From assembly GCF_000960975.1 (NCBI RefSeq), contig NZ_CP010803.1:2259944-2323943 (forward strand): a stretch of 64,000 bases of DNA, given 5' to 3'. The position numbers and the translations under genes are program-made. The stretch comes from Martelella endophytica (lineage in GTDB: Bacteria; Pseudomonadota; Alphaproteobacteria; Rhizobiales; Rhizobiaceae). The first letter of the stretch is position 1. Each line of letters begins with the position of its first letter. Positions 55,373 through 63,815 of the stretch are shown piece after piece. The notes under the pieces were generated by a model, which saw nothing but the letters and a program-made list of their open reading frames with translations, was not told the origin of the DNA and made no database searches.

Positions 55373-55423
55373 TGATTGCAGGAATGGTGGAGCGCGGGAG
55401 CCGGTCTTGTCAATCCGGCCGGG

Positions 55424-56530
55424 TCAGGGGGCTGCTGCTTCCGGCTGCTCGAAGGGAATAAGCGCAAGCTTTCGGCTTGAGACCGCGAGCACCTTGAAAA
55501 GGTCGCCCATCTCGCCTTCGCCGTTTCCCGCGAGCCTGCGGGCGGCCGTGACGATAGAGGCTTGCGTGGCGGCATCCTTGCCGCGTCCAAGCGCCGAGGC
55601 GCGGGGCCCGAGGCCGAGGTCGGCGAGAAACGCGCCCTGCGGCATCATCGGGTGGACATGCAGCCCTTCCGCGCGGCCAATCGCCGCAAGGGCGGCAAAA
55701 TCGACATGGCTGGTGAGGTCGGCCTCGCCGGGGTGGTCCAGCACCGGATCGAAGGAATGATCGCGCACGGCTTGCAGCGTGTCGCCGAACCCGCTCTCAA
55801 GATGGCCGTAATCGATGATCAGGGCGGTGCCGCCACCGGCCCTCAGCCGGGCGCAAAGCTCGGCCATCAGCGCTTCGCGAGCCGGCGCCGTCTCGAAGAT
55901 CGCCCCTTCGGGCGCCGTGCCGTCGGGCAGGGCCTTGGGGTCAAGCCGGGCCGGGGCCGTCGAAAAGGTGAAGTTGCCGTTGTCGTCGAGCGTCACCACT
56001 CGCTCGAAGAAGCCGCCTCCCGCTTTGACGAACTGGCGCGTCGGGATGGCGTCGAACAGTTCGTTGGCGACGAACAGGCAGAGACCCTCGGGCGCCTCGC
56101 CAAGGGCGTCGATCCAGCTGAGCCTTTCGGCATGGCGCTTCAGGGTTTCAGCCTGTCGCGCGCGCAGTGTCGGGCTCGTCTCCAGCAGGCGGACGGAAAG
56201 GGTGGCATAAAGCGGCGGCGCCAGCGTCTCGATCACCTTCAGGATATCGGCCATCATCGTGCCGCGTCCCGGGCCGCCTTCGATCAGCACCGTGTTTGCC
56301 GGGGCGCCATGAGCCTGCCAGGCCTGCACGAGGAAGATGCCGACGAGTTCGCCGAAAAGCTGGGAGATCTCCGGCGCGGTGGTGAAATCGCCCCCGCGTC
56401 CCAGCGGGTCGCGGGTTCGATAATAGCCGTATTCTGGGTCGGCAAGGCAGAGCTGGAAGTAGGTCGAGACCGGCATCGGCCCGTCCGCCGCGATCAGGCG
56501 GCGGATTTTTGCGGCGAGCGGCGTGGTCAC
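55424..56530 (-). CDS. NDUFAF7/MidA-like SAM-dependent methyltransferase
   Basis: The 368-residue protein matches the DUF185/NDUFAF7 family: N-terminal TYFQLCLADPEYGYYRTRDPLG (in parts), GRGGDFTTAPEISQLFGE, the SAM-binding LIEGGPGRGTMM, and the FVANELFDAIPTRQF block. The mitochondrial homolog dimethylates an Arg of complex I subunit NDUFS2, so a role in NADH dehydrogenase assembly is the family inference. It starts at GTG 56530, overlapping the lgt stop by 4 bp, with GGGAGG 5 nt upstream. The frame remains open 330 bp further 5' within lgt, which I reject as coding. Confidence 0.9.
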   Translation of the reverse strand: MTTPLAAKIRRLIAADGPMPVSTYFQLCLADPEYGYYRTRDPLGRGGDFTTAPEISQLFGELVGIFLVQAWQAHGAPANTVLIEGGPGRGTMMADILKVIETLAPPLYATLSVRLLETSPTLRARQAETLKRHAERLSWIDALGEAPEGLCLFVANELFDAIPTRQFVKAGGGFFERVVTLDDNGNFTFSTAPARLDPKALPDGTAPEGAIFETAPAREALMAELCARLRAGGGTALIIDYGHLESGFGDTLQAVRDHSFDPVLDHPGEADLTSHVDFAALAAIGRAEGLHVHPMMPQGAFLADLGLGPRASALGRGKDAATQASIVTAARRLAGNGEGEMGDLFKVLAVSSRKLALIPFEQPEAAAP

Positions 56531-57375
56531 GGCGCCTCCCGGCGCGCCATGCGGCCGGAGTTCCAGATGCCCCAAAGGCCGATCGCAAGCATCGGCAGCG
56601 ACAGCAGCATGCCCATGGTCAGCCAGCCGCCAAGGAGATAGCCGAGTTGTGGATCCGGCTCGCGGAAGAATTCGACGAAGATGCGCGAAAGGGCGTAAAG
56701 GCAGACGAACAGGCTGGCGGTGAAACCGCGGCGCTTCAGCGTGCCGAAGACGAAGACGCAGACGAACAGGATGACGAGGGTCAGGATGCCCTCGAGCCCG
56801 GCTTCGTAAAGCTGGCTCGGATGGCGCGGCAGGTCGCCGGCGCCGGGAAACACCATGGCCCATGGCACGTCCGATGTCCGGCCCCAGAGCTCGCCGTTGA
56901 TGAAGTTGGCGATCCGGCCGAAGAACAGGCCGATCGGCGTCACGGTGGCGATCAGGTCGAACAGCGACCAGACGCGAATGCCGTTCCTTCGGGAAAACAG
57001 CAGCATCACCACGATCATGCCGATGAGGCCGCCATGGAAGGACATGCCGCCATCCCAGATCTTGAAGATCGAGAGCGGGTTGGCGAACAGCATGTCGGAG
57101 GCATAGAACAGCATGTAGCCGAGCCGGCCGCCGATGACGATGCCGAGCACCGACCAGGTGATGAAGTCATCGAGCTTCGCCGTGGTCATCGGTGCCGTAT
57201 TCGCCGGCCAGAGGCTTTCCCGCTTCAGGAGAAGCCGCGCATAGAGCCAGCCGAGCAGGATGCCGGCGACATAGGCAAGCCCATACCAGTGAACCTGAAG
57301 CGGGCCGAGCCGGAAGGCGATCGGATCGATGGCCGGGTAGGTCATCGAGGCAAGAACGATATTGTCTGGCAGCAA
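56527..57375 (-). CDS. lgt: Prolipoprotein diacylglyceryl transferase
   Basis: Lgt attaches diacylglycerol to the lipobox Cys of prolipoproteins at the inner membrane. The product, 282 residues from TTG 57375, has seven hydrophobic helices and the Lgt signature GRIANFINGELWGR (with the catalytic Arg and Asn/Glu), as well as HWYGLAYVAGILLGW, DGGMSFHGGLIG and HPSQLYEAGLEG. I choose TTG 57375 because AGAGGAAA lies 8 nt upstream; ATG 57345 (MTYPAIDPI) is possible, and a frame to 57495 lacks a site. It heads the operon lgt-methyltransferase-pgeF-M24, possibly with the lipoprotein. Confidence 0.95.
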   Translation of the reverse strand: MLPDNIVLASMTYPAIDPIAFRLGPLQVHWYGLAYVAGILLGWLYARLLLKRESLWPANTAPMTTAKLDDFITWSVLGIVIGGRLGYMLFYASDMLFANPLSIFKIWDGGMSFHGGLIGMIVVMLLFSRRNGIRVWSLFDLIATVTPIGLFFGRIANFINGELWGRTSDVPWAMVFPGAGDLPRHPSQLYEAGLEGILTLVILFVCVFVFGTLKRRGFTASLFVCLYALSRIFVEFFREPDPQLGYLLGGWLTMGMLLSLPMLAIGLWGIWNSGRMARREAP

Positions 57376-57534
57376 GGGGCGGTTTCCTCTATGGTCGGCG
57401 CGAAGATGGCGGCTTAAACCTGTCCGGTCAAGCCGCCTGAGCTCGGCTATGGTCTTGCCTTTCGATGCCAGCATGACTACGTCAAAGGCAAGCACTGGAC
57501 GCCCTCATACCGGCCGTAGAAGGAGACATCGACC

Positions 57535-57798
57535 ATGAGTTCCGGCACCACGCGTATCCTCGACGATCTCGCCAAGCTGATGACCGACGCCGCCGGCTCG
57601 ATGCAGAGTGCCGGCAAGGACCTGGAGACGGCCGTCAAGGCGCAGGTCGAGCGCTGGCTGAACAGCATGGATGTGGTCAAGCGCGAGGAGTTCGACGCCG
57701 TTCGCGATATGGCGATCAAGGCGCGCGACGAAAACGATGCCCTGCGGGCCCGGATCGATGCGCTTGAGGCCAAACTCGGGGGCAAGACCGGCGAATAG
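57535..57798 (+). CDS. UbiK/BMFP family accessory factor
   Basis: The 87-residue protein has an amphipathic helix region (RILDDLAKLMTDAAGSMQ) and a C-terminal coiled coil (REEFDAVRDMAIKARDENDALRARIDALEAKL in parts), the membrane-fusogenic BMFP/UbiK (COG2960) layout. UbiK assists ubiquinone biosynthesis in E. coli; in Brucella the homolog has membrane fusion activity. AAGGAGACATCGACC precedes the ATG. It is divergent from lgt over 159 nt and followed by a strong terminator, so it stands alone. Confidence 0.88.
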   Translation: MSSGTTRILDDLAKLMTDAAGSMQSAGKDLETAVKAQVERWLNSMDVVKREEFDAVRDMAIKARDENDALRARIDALEAKLGGKTGE

Positions 57799-57826
57799 CC
57801 GATCCTTTCAAGCGGCGAGACTTGCG

Positions 57827-57856
57827 AAGCGGACCCCACAGGCGGTCCGCTTTTTT
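57827..57856 (+). terminator. Terminator of the UbiK-like gene
   Basis: AAGCGGACC (57827-57835) pairs perfectly with GGTCCGCTT (57844-57852) over an 8-nt loop, with six T (57851-57856). It lies 28 nt after the stop. Confidence 0.93.
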
Positions 57857-58193
57857 GTTGGCCGGATGAGGGCGCTGTCATCCTGGGTGGCGCTCAGGCC
57901 ATGACTTGCAAGCGAGTGCCCCGGTTTTTCCATCTATCACCAAAAAAAATCCGGCCTGTGGACATGGTTAAAAAATTCAATCCGCAGAGTCGTTTAGGGC
58001 ACCGGTCTGAATCATTTTAGGAGCGCGAAATCTAGTGCGCGACGGAAACGGGCCGGGGAGGGGCTGGTGTTCGCTCCGGCGCATTATACACTGATTTTAA
58101 TAGATGATTCGAAATGGTGACTGGCCGGCGCCTCCCGTTTCGACGGGCCCGGCGGGAGTGCGGGCGGCTGGTGTCGGCTGAAGAAGGTGGTTT
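57857..58193. other. Intergenic region upstream of the YbjN-like gene
   Basis: These 337 bases are AT-rich in two patches (57935-58020 and 58080-58125) and contain no supported gene. They include an A-tract (57942-57949) and GGTTAAAAAATTCAATCC. A promoter for the YbjN-like gene must be here, but I could not choose a convincing -35/-10 pair. No hairpin with a T run is present. Confidence 0.4.
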
Positions 58194-58694
58194 ATGAGCC
58201 TCATCGAGTGGGAAGCTGAACGGCTGAGCAATCCGGTGGACATGATTGAGTTCGTGGCCGCCACGAACGACTGGACGTTCGAGCGTTCCGGGGAGGACGA
58301 GATCGCGATGACGGTCGGTGGCCGCTGGGCCGATTACCACGTCTCGTTTTCATGGATGAGCCATCATGAGGCGCTGCATCTCGCCTGCGCCTTCGATCTG
58401 CGCGTGCCGGAGCACAAGGCCAACGAGATCGTTCGGCTGCTGTCCAAGGTCAACGGCCAGGTGCTGATGGGGCATTTCGATTTCTGGCCGCAGGAAAACG
58501 TCATCGTCTATCGTCATTCGCTGCTGCTTGCCGGCGGTGCCGAGCCGACCAATCAGCAGGTCGAGGGCACGCTTTCCAACGGGCTCGATGCGTGCGAAAA
58601 TTATTTCCAGGCTTTCCAGTTCGTCGTCTGGTCCGGCATGACGGCAGATGATGCGATGAAGGCCGTTCTGTTCGAAACGGTCGGGGAGGCGTGA
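58194..58694 (+). CDS. YbjN domain protein
   Basis: The 166-residue protein matches the YbjN family: DMIEFVAATNDWTFERSGEDEIAM at the start (in parts), YHVSFSWMSHHEALHLACAFDLRV and EVNRLLS-like, then GHFDFWPQENVIVYRHSLLL. The fold is related to tetratricopeptide-binding secretion chaperones (type III chaperone-like); in E. coli YbjN affects motility and stress responses. GAAGGTGG lies 5 nt before the ATG. The gene is followed by proC with 1 nt between stop and start, a fixed pair in rhizobia. Confidence 0.88.
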   Translation: MSLIEWEAERLSNPVDMIEFVAATNDWTFERSGEDEIAMTVGGRWADYHVSFSWMSHHEALHLACAFDLRVPEHKANEIVRLLSKVNGQVLMGHFDFWPQENVIVYRHSLLLAGGAEPTNQQVEGTLSNGLDACENYFQAFQFVVWSGMTADDAMKAVLFETVGEA

Positions 58695-58695
58695 C

Positions 58696-59547
58696 ATGCC
58701 GGATATCAGCGGGCCGGATATCAGCGGGTCAGGCCTCGGCGGGATAGACGGGCTCGTTCTCGTCGGCGCCGGCAATATGGGCGGGGCAATGCTCGCCGGC
58801 TGGATCTCCGGCGGGTTGAAGCGCGACGACGTGACCGTTATCGATCCCAATCCCTCCAATCGGGTGAAGAGCCTGCTCGACAGTTCGGGCATCCGCCACG
58901 CCGTGGCGCCGCCGGATAACGTCAAGGCCAGGATCCTCATCCTCGCGGTCAAGCCGCAGGTCATGTATGCCGTGCTCGACACGCTGGCGCCGATTATCGA
59001 CGAGAACACGCTGGTAATCTCGGTTGCGGCCGGAAAGACGCTGTCCTATTTCGAGGAACGGCTCGGGCCGCTCGCCATGGTCCGCACCATCCCCAATACA
59101 CCGGCCATGGTCGGCCGCGGCGTCATCGGCGCCTTCGCCAATGGCCGCGTCAGCGAGGACGCGCGCACCAAGGCCGACGCGTTGCTTTCCGCTGTCGGAC
59201 AAGTTGAGTGGGTCGAGAAGGAAGCCGATATCGATGCCGTGACCGCGATCTCCGGCAGCGGCCCGGCCTATGCCTTCTATCTCGTCGAATGCATGGCGGA
59301 GGCGGGGCGCAAGCTCGGTCTCGATGCCGATCTTGCCATGCGGCTTGCGCGCGGGACCGTCATCGGCGCCGGCGCGCTTCTCGACAAAACCGGTGACGAT
59401 GCGCCATCGCTGCGCAAGAACGTGACCTCTCCCGGCGGTACGACCGCTGCTGCCCTCGAACATCTGATGGCCGAAGACGGGCTGCAGCCGGTCTTCGACC
59501 GTGCCCTGGAGGCGGCCTGCAAGCGTTCGCAGGAACTTGCCGGCTGA
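58696..59547 (+). CDS. proC: Pyrroline-5-carboxylate reductase
   Basis: ProC performs the last step of proline synthesis with NADPH. The 283-residue product has the Rossmann motif LVLVGAGNMGGAMLAGW at about residues 21-37 and the signature TAISGSGPAYAFYLVECM with the C-terminal VTSPGGTTAAALEHL. The first 20 residues are unusual: a tandem duplication (58699-58728) repeats PDISG before the fold begins. The ATG 58696 is 1 nt after the YbjN stop, with GGAGG 9 nt upstream, so the start is well supported. Coupled to the YbjN gene. Confidence 0.96.
   Translation: MPDISGPDISGSGLGGIDGLVLVGAGNMGGAMLAGWISGGLKRDDVTVIDPNPSNRVKSLLDSSGIRHAVAPPDNVKARILILAVKPQVMYAVLDTLAPIIDENTLVISVAAGKTLSYFEERLGPLAMVRTIPNTPAMVGRGVIGAFANGRVSEDARTKADALLSAVGQVEWVEKEADIDAVTAISGSGPAYAFYLVECMAEAGRKLGLDADLAMRLARGTVIGAGALLDKTGDDAPSLRKNVTSPGGTTAAALEHLMAEDGLQPVFDRALEAACKRSQELAG
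58699..58728 (+). repeat. Tandem 15-bp duplication at the start of proC
   Basis: CCGGATATCAGCGGG occurs twice back to back (58699-58713 and 58714-58728), duplicating five codons (PDISG PDISG) right after the start Met. The identity is perfect, so it is recent or maintained, and the frame is kept. Confidence 0.9.
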
Positions 59548-59633
59548 CCGCCTGAAATGATATGTCCCGATGAAGCACGTCGTCTGACACGCCGGAAGCA
59601 TTCGGCGTCGCAGGCCAAAAAAGGCAGGGTCAT

Positions 59634-59978
59634 ATGGTCGGGGATGAAATCAATTTCGACGATTTTCTGAAGGTCGATATCCGGGTCGGAACTGTCGTCG
59701 AGGCAGAACCTTTTCCCGAAGCGCGCAAGCCGGCCATCAAGATGGTCATCGACTTCGGTCCCGAGATCGGCCTGAAGAAATCCTCCGCCCAGATCACCGT
59801 CCACTATACACCGGAAACATTGCTCGGCCGCCAGGTGATGGCGGTGGTGAATTTCCCGCCGCGGCAGATCGGGCCCGTTCGCTCGGAGGTGCTGACGCTC
59901 GGCTTTGCCGATGCCGACGGCGCGATCGTGCTCGCTTCGCTCGACCGCAAGGTGCCGGACGGCGAACGGCTGCAGTAG
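59634..59978 (+). CDS. csaA: CsaA-like tRNA-binding domain protein
   Basis: The 114-residue protein has the EMAP/CsaA OB-fold tRNA-binding motif: [26 protein letters not shown] in parts, [40 protein letters not shown] in parts and [13 protein letters not shown]. CsaA is a dimeric chaperone linked to protein export in Bacillus and binds tRNA in vitro. The length and fold match. Its ATG 59634 has no good ribosome site but the family start is consistent. It ends 4 nt from the stop of the convergent sensor kinase. Confidence 0.93.
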   Translation: MVGDEINFDDFLKVDIRVGTVVEAEPFPEARKPAIKMVIDFGPEIGLKKSSAQITVHYTPETLLGRQVMAVVNFPPRQIGPVRSEVLTLGFADADGAIVLASLDRKVPDGERLQ

Positions 59979-59982
59979 TCAC

Positions 59983-61425
59983 TCAGCAGGGAATCTTGAT
60001 CGTCGCCCTGAGGCCACCGAGCGGGCTTTCGGAAAGTTCGACGTTGCCGCCATGCGAGCGCGCGATATCGCGCGCGATGGCGAGCCCCAGGCCGGTGCCG
60101 GACGAATCGAGATTGCGGGCGTTATCGAGCCGCAGGAACGGCTTGAACACGTCCTCCCGCAGTTCCGGCGCGATCCCCGGGCCATCGTCGTCAAAGGTGA
60201 CCGTCAGCCATTTCTCGCCGTGGTTGGCGCGGATTTCGAGCCGTTCGGCATGGCGTTTGGCATTCGAGGCGAGATTGGCGACGAGGCGGCCAAAGGCGTT
60301 TGGTCGCACGGTGACGGCATCGCGGCCGGTGACCGTGTAGGTCAGCGTCTTGCCGCTCAGCTCGAAATCGTCCTGCTGGCGGCGGAACAGTGCGGCGAGG
60401 CTCGCCGTCCCGGTCGTTTCCTCGGCATCGCCGCGGGCGAAATCGATATAGCCCTGCAGCATCTTCTGCATCTCCTCGACATCCTCATTAAGCGCATCCG
60501 TTTCCGGACCGTCACCGATCAGGGCGAGTTGCAGCTTGAAGCGGGTGAGGATGGTGCGCAGGTCGTGGCTGACACCGTTCAGCATGGTGGTGCGCTGCTC
60601 GATCTGGCGCTCGATACGCTCGCGCATCAGAATGAAGGCAAGGCCGGCGCGCCGGACCTCGCTTGCGCCGCGCGGCGAGAACGGCTCGGCCGAGCGCTGG
60701 CCCTTGCCAAAGTCCTCCGCCGCCTGGGTGAGCCTGAGAATCGGCCGGATCTGGCCGCGCAGGAACAGTGTGGCGATGCCGATCAGCACCAGCGACGTGC
60801 CGACCATCCAGAGAATGAAGATATGGGTGTTCGACGCATAGGTCATCGAGCGCCTCGCATAGATGCGCAGAACGCCGTCGTCGAGCTTGATGCGGATTTC
60901 GACGAAACGCGAGTCGCCCAGCGTGTCGATCCAGAAGGGGCGACCGATCTTTTGCGAGATCTGCTCGGCGAGCACCTGGTCGAGCAGGCCGAAGAACGGC
61001 TTCGGCAGCGGTGGCGGCAACTGGCCGCCGGGCTCGATCGAAGCGCGCAGGCCCATGTCGCGCGCCGCAATCCTGAGGATGTCGCGCTGGTAGCGGTCGT
61101 CTGTCGCGTCCAGCAGGTCGATGACGGCGGTGATGTCGCCGGTGACGGCATCGGCCAGCCTGCGTGTCACCATCTGCCAGTGCCGTTCCATGAACACGGT
61201 CGCAACGACGGCCTGCAGCAGCAGCATCGGCACGATGATGATCAGTAGTGATCGCGCGAACAGGCCGCGCGGCAGGCGGTGATGCGTCCAGCGGGCGATG
61301 TTCTTGTAGACGAAGAGGGTGTGACTGATGCCGGGCAGGCGCGCCACGATCCGCATCGTGCGCCGAAAGCTGCGGCAGCTGCGCCGGACCACTCTTGCCG
61401 TATCTCGCTTCAGTGTCTTCAGCAC
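59983..61425 (-). CDS. Sensor histidine kinase, EnvZ-like
   Basis: The 480-residue kinase has a 57-residue basic N-terminus, a first transmembrane helix at about 58-78, a periplasmic sensor (about 80-200), a second helix (about 201-223), HAMP, the phospho-acceptor His287 in NGVSHDLRTILTRF, and an HATPase_c domain with N, G1 (DDDGPGI) and G2 (GTGLGLAIA) boxes. The Pro that normally follows the RT of the H-box is Ile. The GTG start is 1 nt after the stop of the response regulator; a later Met (about residue 24) is an alternative. Last gene of marR-RR-HK. Confidence 0.92.
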   Translation of the reverse strand: MLKTLKRDTARVVRRSCRSFRRTMRIVARLPGISHTLFVYKNIARWTHHRLPRGLFARSLLIIIVPMLLLQAVVATVFMERHWQMVTRRLADAVTGDITAVIDLLDATDDRYQRDILRIAARDMGLRASIEPGGQLPPPLPKPFFGLLDQVLAEQISQKIGRPFWIDTLGDSRFVEIRIKLDDGVLRIYARRSMTYASNTHIFILWMVGTSLVLIGIATLFLRGQIRPILRLTQAAEDFGKGQRSAEPFSPRGASEVRRAGLAFILMRERIERQIEQRTTMLNGVSHDLRTILTRFKLQLALIGDGPETDALNEDVEEMQKMLQGYIDFARGDAEETTGTASLAALFRRQQDDFELSGKTLTYTVTGRDAVTVRPNAFGRLVANLASNAKRHAERLEIRANHGEKWLTVTFDDDGPGIAPELREDVFKPFLRLDNARNLDSSGTGLGLAIARDIARSHGGNVELSESPLGGLRATIKIPC

Positions 61426-61426
61426 T

Positions 61427-62122
61427 CTAGTCTCGCGTCAGCCGGTAGCCGATGCCGCGCACGGTCTGCAGGTAGATCGGATTGGCGGGGTCGGTCTCGA
61501 TCTTGCGGCGGAGCCTGTTGATCTGCACGTCGATGGTGCGCTCGTTGATGTCGGCGGCGTTGGAAACGAGGTCGTAGCGCGCCACCGTCTCGCCGGCGTT
61601 TTCGGCAAGCATCGTCATGATGTCCTGTTCGCGCTCCGTCAGGCGGATTGCGGTCGCGCCGCGCTTCAGCTCCTTGCGCGCAAGCGAGAAGGTGTAGGGT
61701 CCGAACATCACCTGCTCGATGGCCGGCGTCTTCGGCTGCTGGGCACGGCGCAGGATGTTGGAGATGCGCAACAGCAACTCGCGCGGCTCGAAGGGCTTGG
61801 CGAGATAGTCGTCGGCGCCGGCCTCAAGGCCAAGAATGCGCGATTCGGCCTCCGCCTTCGCCGTCAGCAGCAGCACGGGTACGGGGCGGATGTCGGCGAG
61901 GCTGCGGGTCAGTTCGATCCCGTCCTCGCCCGGCATCATCACGTCGAGCACCAGGAGGTCGAAGTCGAGGCCTTCCAGCTTACGCCGGGCCTCGGCCGCA
62001 TCGCCGGCGGTCGAGACACGATAGCCGTGCTCGCCGAGGTAGCGCTTCAGCAGGGTGCGGATGCGGGTATCATCGTCGACGATCAGCAGATGGGGGGCGT
62101 CGTCGCCGGGGCGTTCGCTCAT
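61427..62122 (-). CDS. OmpR-family response regulator
   Basis: The 231-residue regulator has a receiver domain with the acidic pair in LLIVDDDTR, the phospho-Asp in DLLVLDVMMPGEDG, the Thr/Lys in LLLTAKAE and YLAKPFEPREL, and an OmpR winged helix (LTEREQDIMTMLAENAG ... TIDVQINRLRRKIE, RGIGYRLTRD). I start at ATG 62122 with GGAG 6 nt upstream; two ATGs at 62134 and 62137 are alternatives. Its neighbours marR and kinase make a three-gene signalling unit. The arrangement recalls petP-petR of Rhodobacter, but orthology is only suggested. Confidence 0.94.
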   Translation of the reverse strand: MSERPGDDAPHLLIVDDDTRIRTLLKRYLGEHGYRVSTAGDAAEARRKLEGLDFDLLVLDVMMPGEDGIELTRSLADIRPVPVLLLTAKAEAESRILGLEAGADDYLAKPFEPRELLLRISNILRRAQQPKTPAIEQVMFGPYTFSLARKELKRGATAIRLTEREQDIMTMLAENAGETVARYDLVSNAADINERTIDVQINRLRRKIETDPANPIYLQTVRGIGYRLTRD

Positions 62123-62133
62123 TGCATGCTCCA

Positions 62134-62661
62134 TCATCCGTCGTGCGGTCGCGTCGCCGAGAGCGCACCCTTCATCGCTTCCGGGTCGCCGTCGCACATC
62201 TCGGTCAGGAATGTCTTCACCGTGGCACGCTCATCCGCGGAAAGATGATCGAATGCCTTGCTGATGCGGCAAAGCTGCGGCGAAATCAGCTCCTGACGCA
62301 GGGTTTCGCCCTTTTGCGTGAGGAAAAGCCGCCGCTGGCGCCGGTCCTCGGGGCCGGCGGCCTGGCGAACATAGCCGCCATCGATGAGCTGCTTCAGGAC
62401 GCGGGCGAGCGACTGCTTGGTGATCCTGAGCGTATCCAGCAGGTCGGCGACGCTCATCCCCGGGCGGCTGCCGACGAAATGGACGACGCGGTGATGGGCG
62501 CGGCCGAAACCGATCTTGTCGAGAATGGCGTCCGGATCCGCAATGAAATCGCGATAGGCGAAGAACAGCAATTCGACAATCTCAAATCCCTCCACCGCCT
62601 CCCTGGGCAGGGGCGTGGAAAAAAAGTCGGTCCTCAGTGCCTCGTTCTTGGCCACCGTCAT
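62134..62661 (-). CDS. MarR family transcriptional regulator
   Basis: The 175-residue protein has a MarR winged helix: FGRAHHRVVHFVGSRPGMSVADLLDTLRITKQSLARVLKQLIDGGYV (in parts) and DRRQRRLFLTQKGE. An N-terminal extension of about 30 residues precedes the fold. I use ATG 62661 with AAAGGAACC directly upstream; ATG 62679 is possible. It is first in the operon with the OmpR-type regulator, beginning 11 nt after it. In Rhodobacter capsulatus PetP (MarR-type) with PetR controls the bc1 complex; bc1 genes are also in this window, but no link is shown by sequence. Confidence 0.9.
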   Translation of the reverse strand: MTVAKNEALRTDFFSTPLPREAVEGFEIVELLFFAYRDFIADPDAILDKIGFGRAHHRVVHFVGSRPGMSVADLLDTLRITKQSLARVLKQLIDGGYVRQAAGPEDRRQRRLFLTQKGETLRQELISPQLCRISKAFDHLSADERATVKTFLTEMCDGDPEAMKGALSATRPHDG

Positions 62662-62840
62662 GGTTCCTTTGCCGCCCATCCGTCGCTGTCCTGCCGTCTC
62701 GCCTCGACCCGAATGCGTCTCCGCCACGCGATAGGATTTGAAACGGGGTCATGTCTGCCATAGGTTTAAGGTCAAACATCTAGAAATGGAAGTCGTTCGG
62801 ACAGCGGGCTCTCCTGCGGCGGACGCAATCAAGGAGTGAT

Positions 62841-63497
62841 TTGCACAACATGGGACAGCTTCAGGCCGGGATTATCCCCGTCACGCCGCTACAGCAGAAC
62901 TGCACGGTGATGTTCGATCTCGAGATCCGGCGCGGCGTGGTGGTCGATCCTGGCGGCGATGCCGACGTCATCATCCAGACGATCGAGGAGAACGGCATCA
63001 CGCTCGAGGCAATCTGGCTGACCCATGGCCATCTCGACCATGCTGGCGGGGCGATGGAGCTGAAGGAACGGCTGAACATCGACATTCTCGGCCCGCACGA
63101 GGACGACCGGTTCATTCTGGACAGCATCGAAGACAGCGCCGAGCGGTTCGGCATGGCGGGAATGGTGCGCAACTGCACGCCCGACCGTTTCCTGACCGAA
63201 GGCGAGACGCTGAGCTTCGGTGATCATCACTTCGACGTCTTCCATTGCCCTGGCCACTCGCCGGGCCACGTCATATTCTTCAATCGCCTGCAGAAGTTCG
63301 CCCATGTCGGCGACGTGCTCTTCCACGGGTCGGTCGGGCGCACCGATCTGCCGGGCGGCGACCACGACACTCTGATGGCCTCCATCCACGACAAGCTCTT
63401 CCCGCTCGGTGACGATGTCGGCTTCATCTGCGGGCATGGTCCGGGCGGCCGAATCGGCGAGGAGCGCCGCACCAATCCGTTTCTGAGAGGACTTTAG
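62841..63497 (+). CDS. Metallo-beta-lactamase-fold hydrolase (glyoxalase II-like)
   Basis: The 218-residue protein has the metal-binding motif THGHLDHAGG, the second His in FHCPGHSPGHVIFF, the Asp in HVGDVLFHGSVGRTDLPGGD and the last His in GFICGHGPGG. It is of the short YcbL/persulfide-dioxygenase-like branch, so it may be a hydroxyacylglutathione hydrolase-like enzyme; the substrate is not certain. The start is TTG 62841 (AAGGAG 4 nt before) or ATG 62850 (13 nt after the site). It is divergent from the marR operon. After the stop, 318 nt separate it from the small RNA. Confidence 0.92.
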   Translation: MHNMGQLQAGIIPVTPLQQNCTVMFDLEIRRGVVVDPGGDADVIIQTIEENGITLEAIWLTHGHLDHAGGAMELKERLNIDILGPHEDDRFILDSIEDSAERFGMAGMVRNCTPDRFLTEGETLSFGDHHFDVFHCPGHSPGHVIFFNRLQKFAHVGDVLFHGSVGRTDLPGGDHDTLMASIHDKLFPLGDDVGFICGHGPGGRIGEERRTNPFLRGL

Positions 63498-63780
63498 GAC
63501 GGAATCTGGTGGTTGAGTCCTGAAGCCGTGACGATTCGGGAGAGAGGGGCGGTGCGCCCGACACTTCCTCTCAAATGACGAATGCCAGAACGGCAGCGTC
63601 CGGGCGAAAGGGTCTCTGCGGCAAGTGATCTTCTTCCAATGGTTAAATCAGTAGAGGTGAGGACACGTTTTCCGGGTTGTTTTCTGCCTATAAAATAGGC
63701 GATAGCGGCGCTAGATCAAATTAAAGGCAAAATTGTCGGCAAATTTCGCTCTCCGCATGGCAGCCATGCACAAAGATGCA
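63498..63780. other. Non-coding region between the hydrolase gene and the small RNA
   Basis: I find no gene here. A perfect 15-bp palindrome GCCTAT-AAA-ATAGGC (63686-63700) overlaps a TATAAA box, so it may be an operator or a promoter of its own. AAATT..AATTT-type A/T runs follow (63715-63750). The AT-rich part is the likely upstream control region of the small RNA. Confidence 0.45.
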
Positions 63781-63809
63781 TTGTCTTCTGCCTAATCAAA
63801 GAGCATATC
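63781..63809 (+). promoter_or_regulatory. Promoter of the predicted small RNA
   Basis: TTGTCT (63781-63786) and CATATC (63804-63809) have a 17-bp spacer. Initiation about 7 nt further on, at 63816, coincides with the first base of the 5' hairpin stem, which is consistent with an exact RNA 5' end. Confidence 0.6.
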
Positions 63810-63815
63810 GCACGC

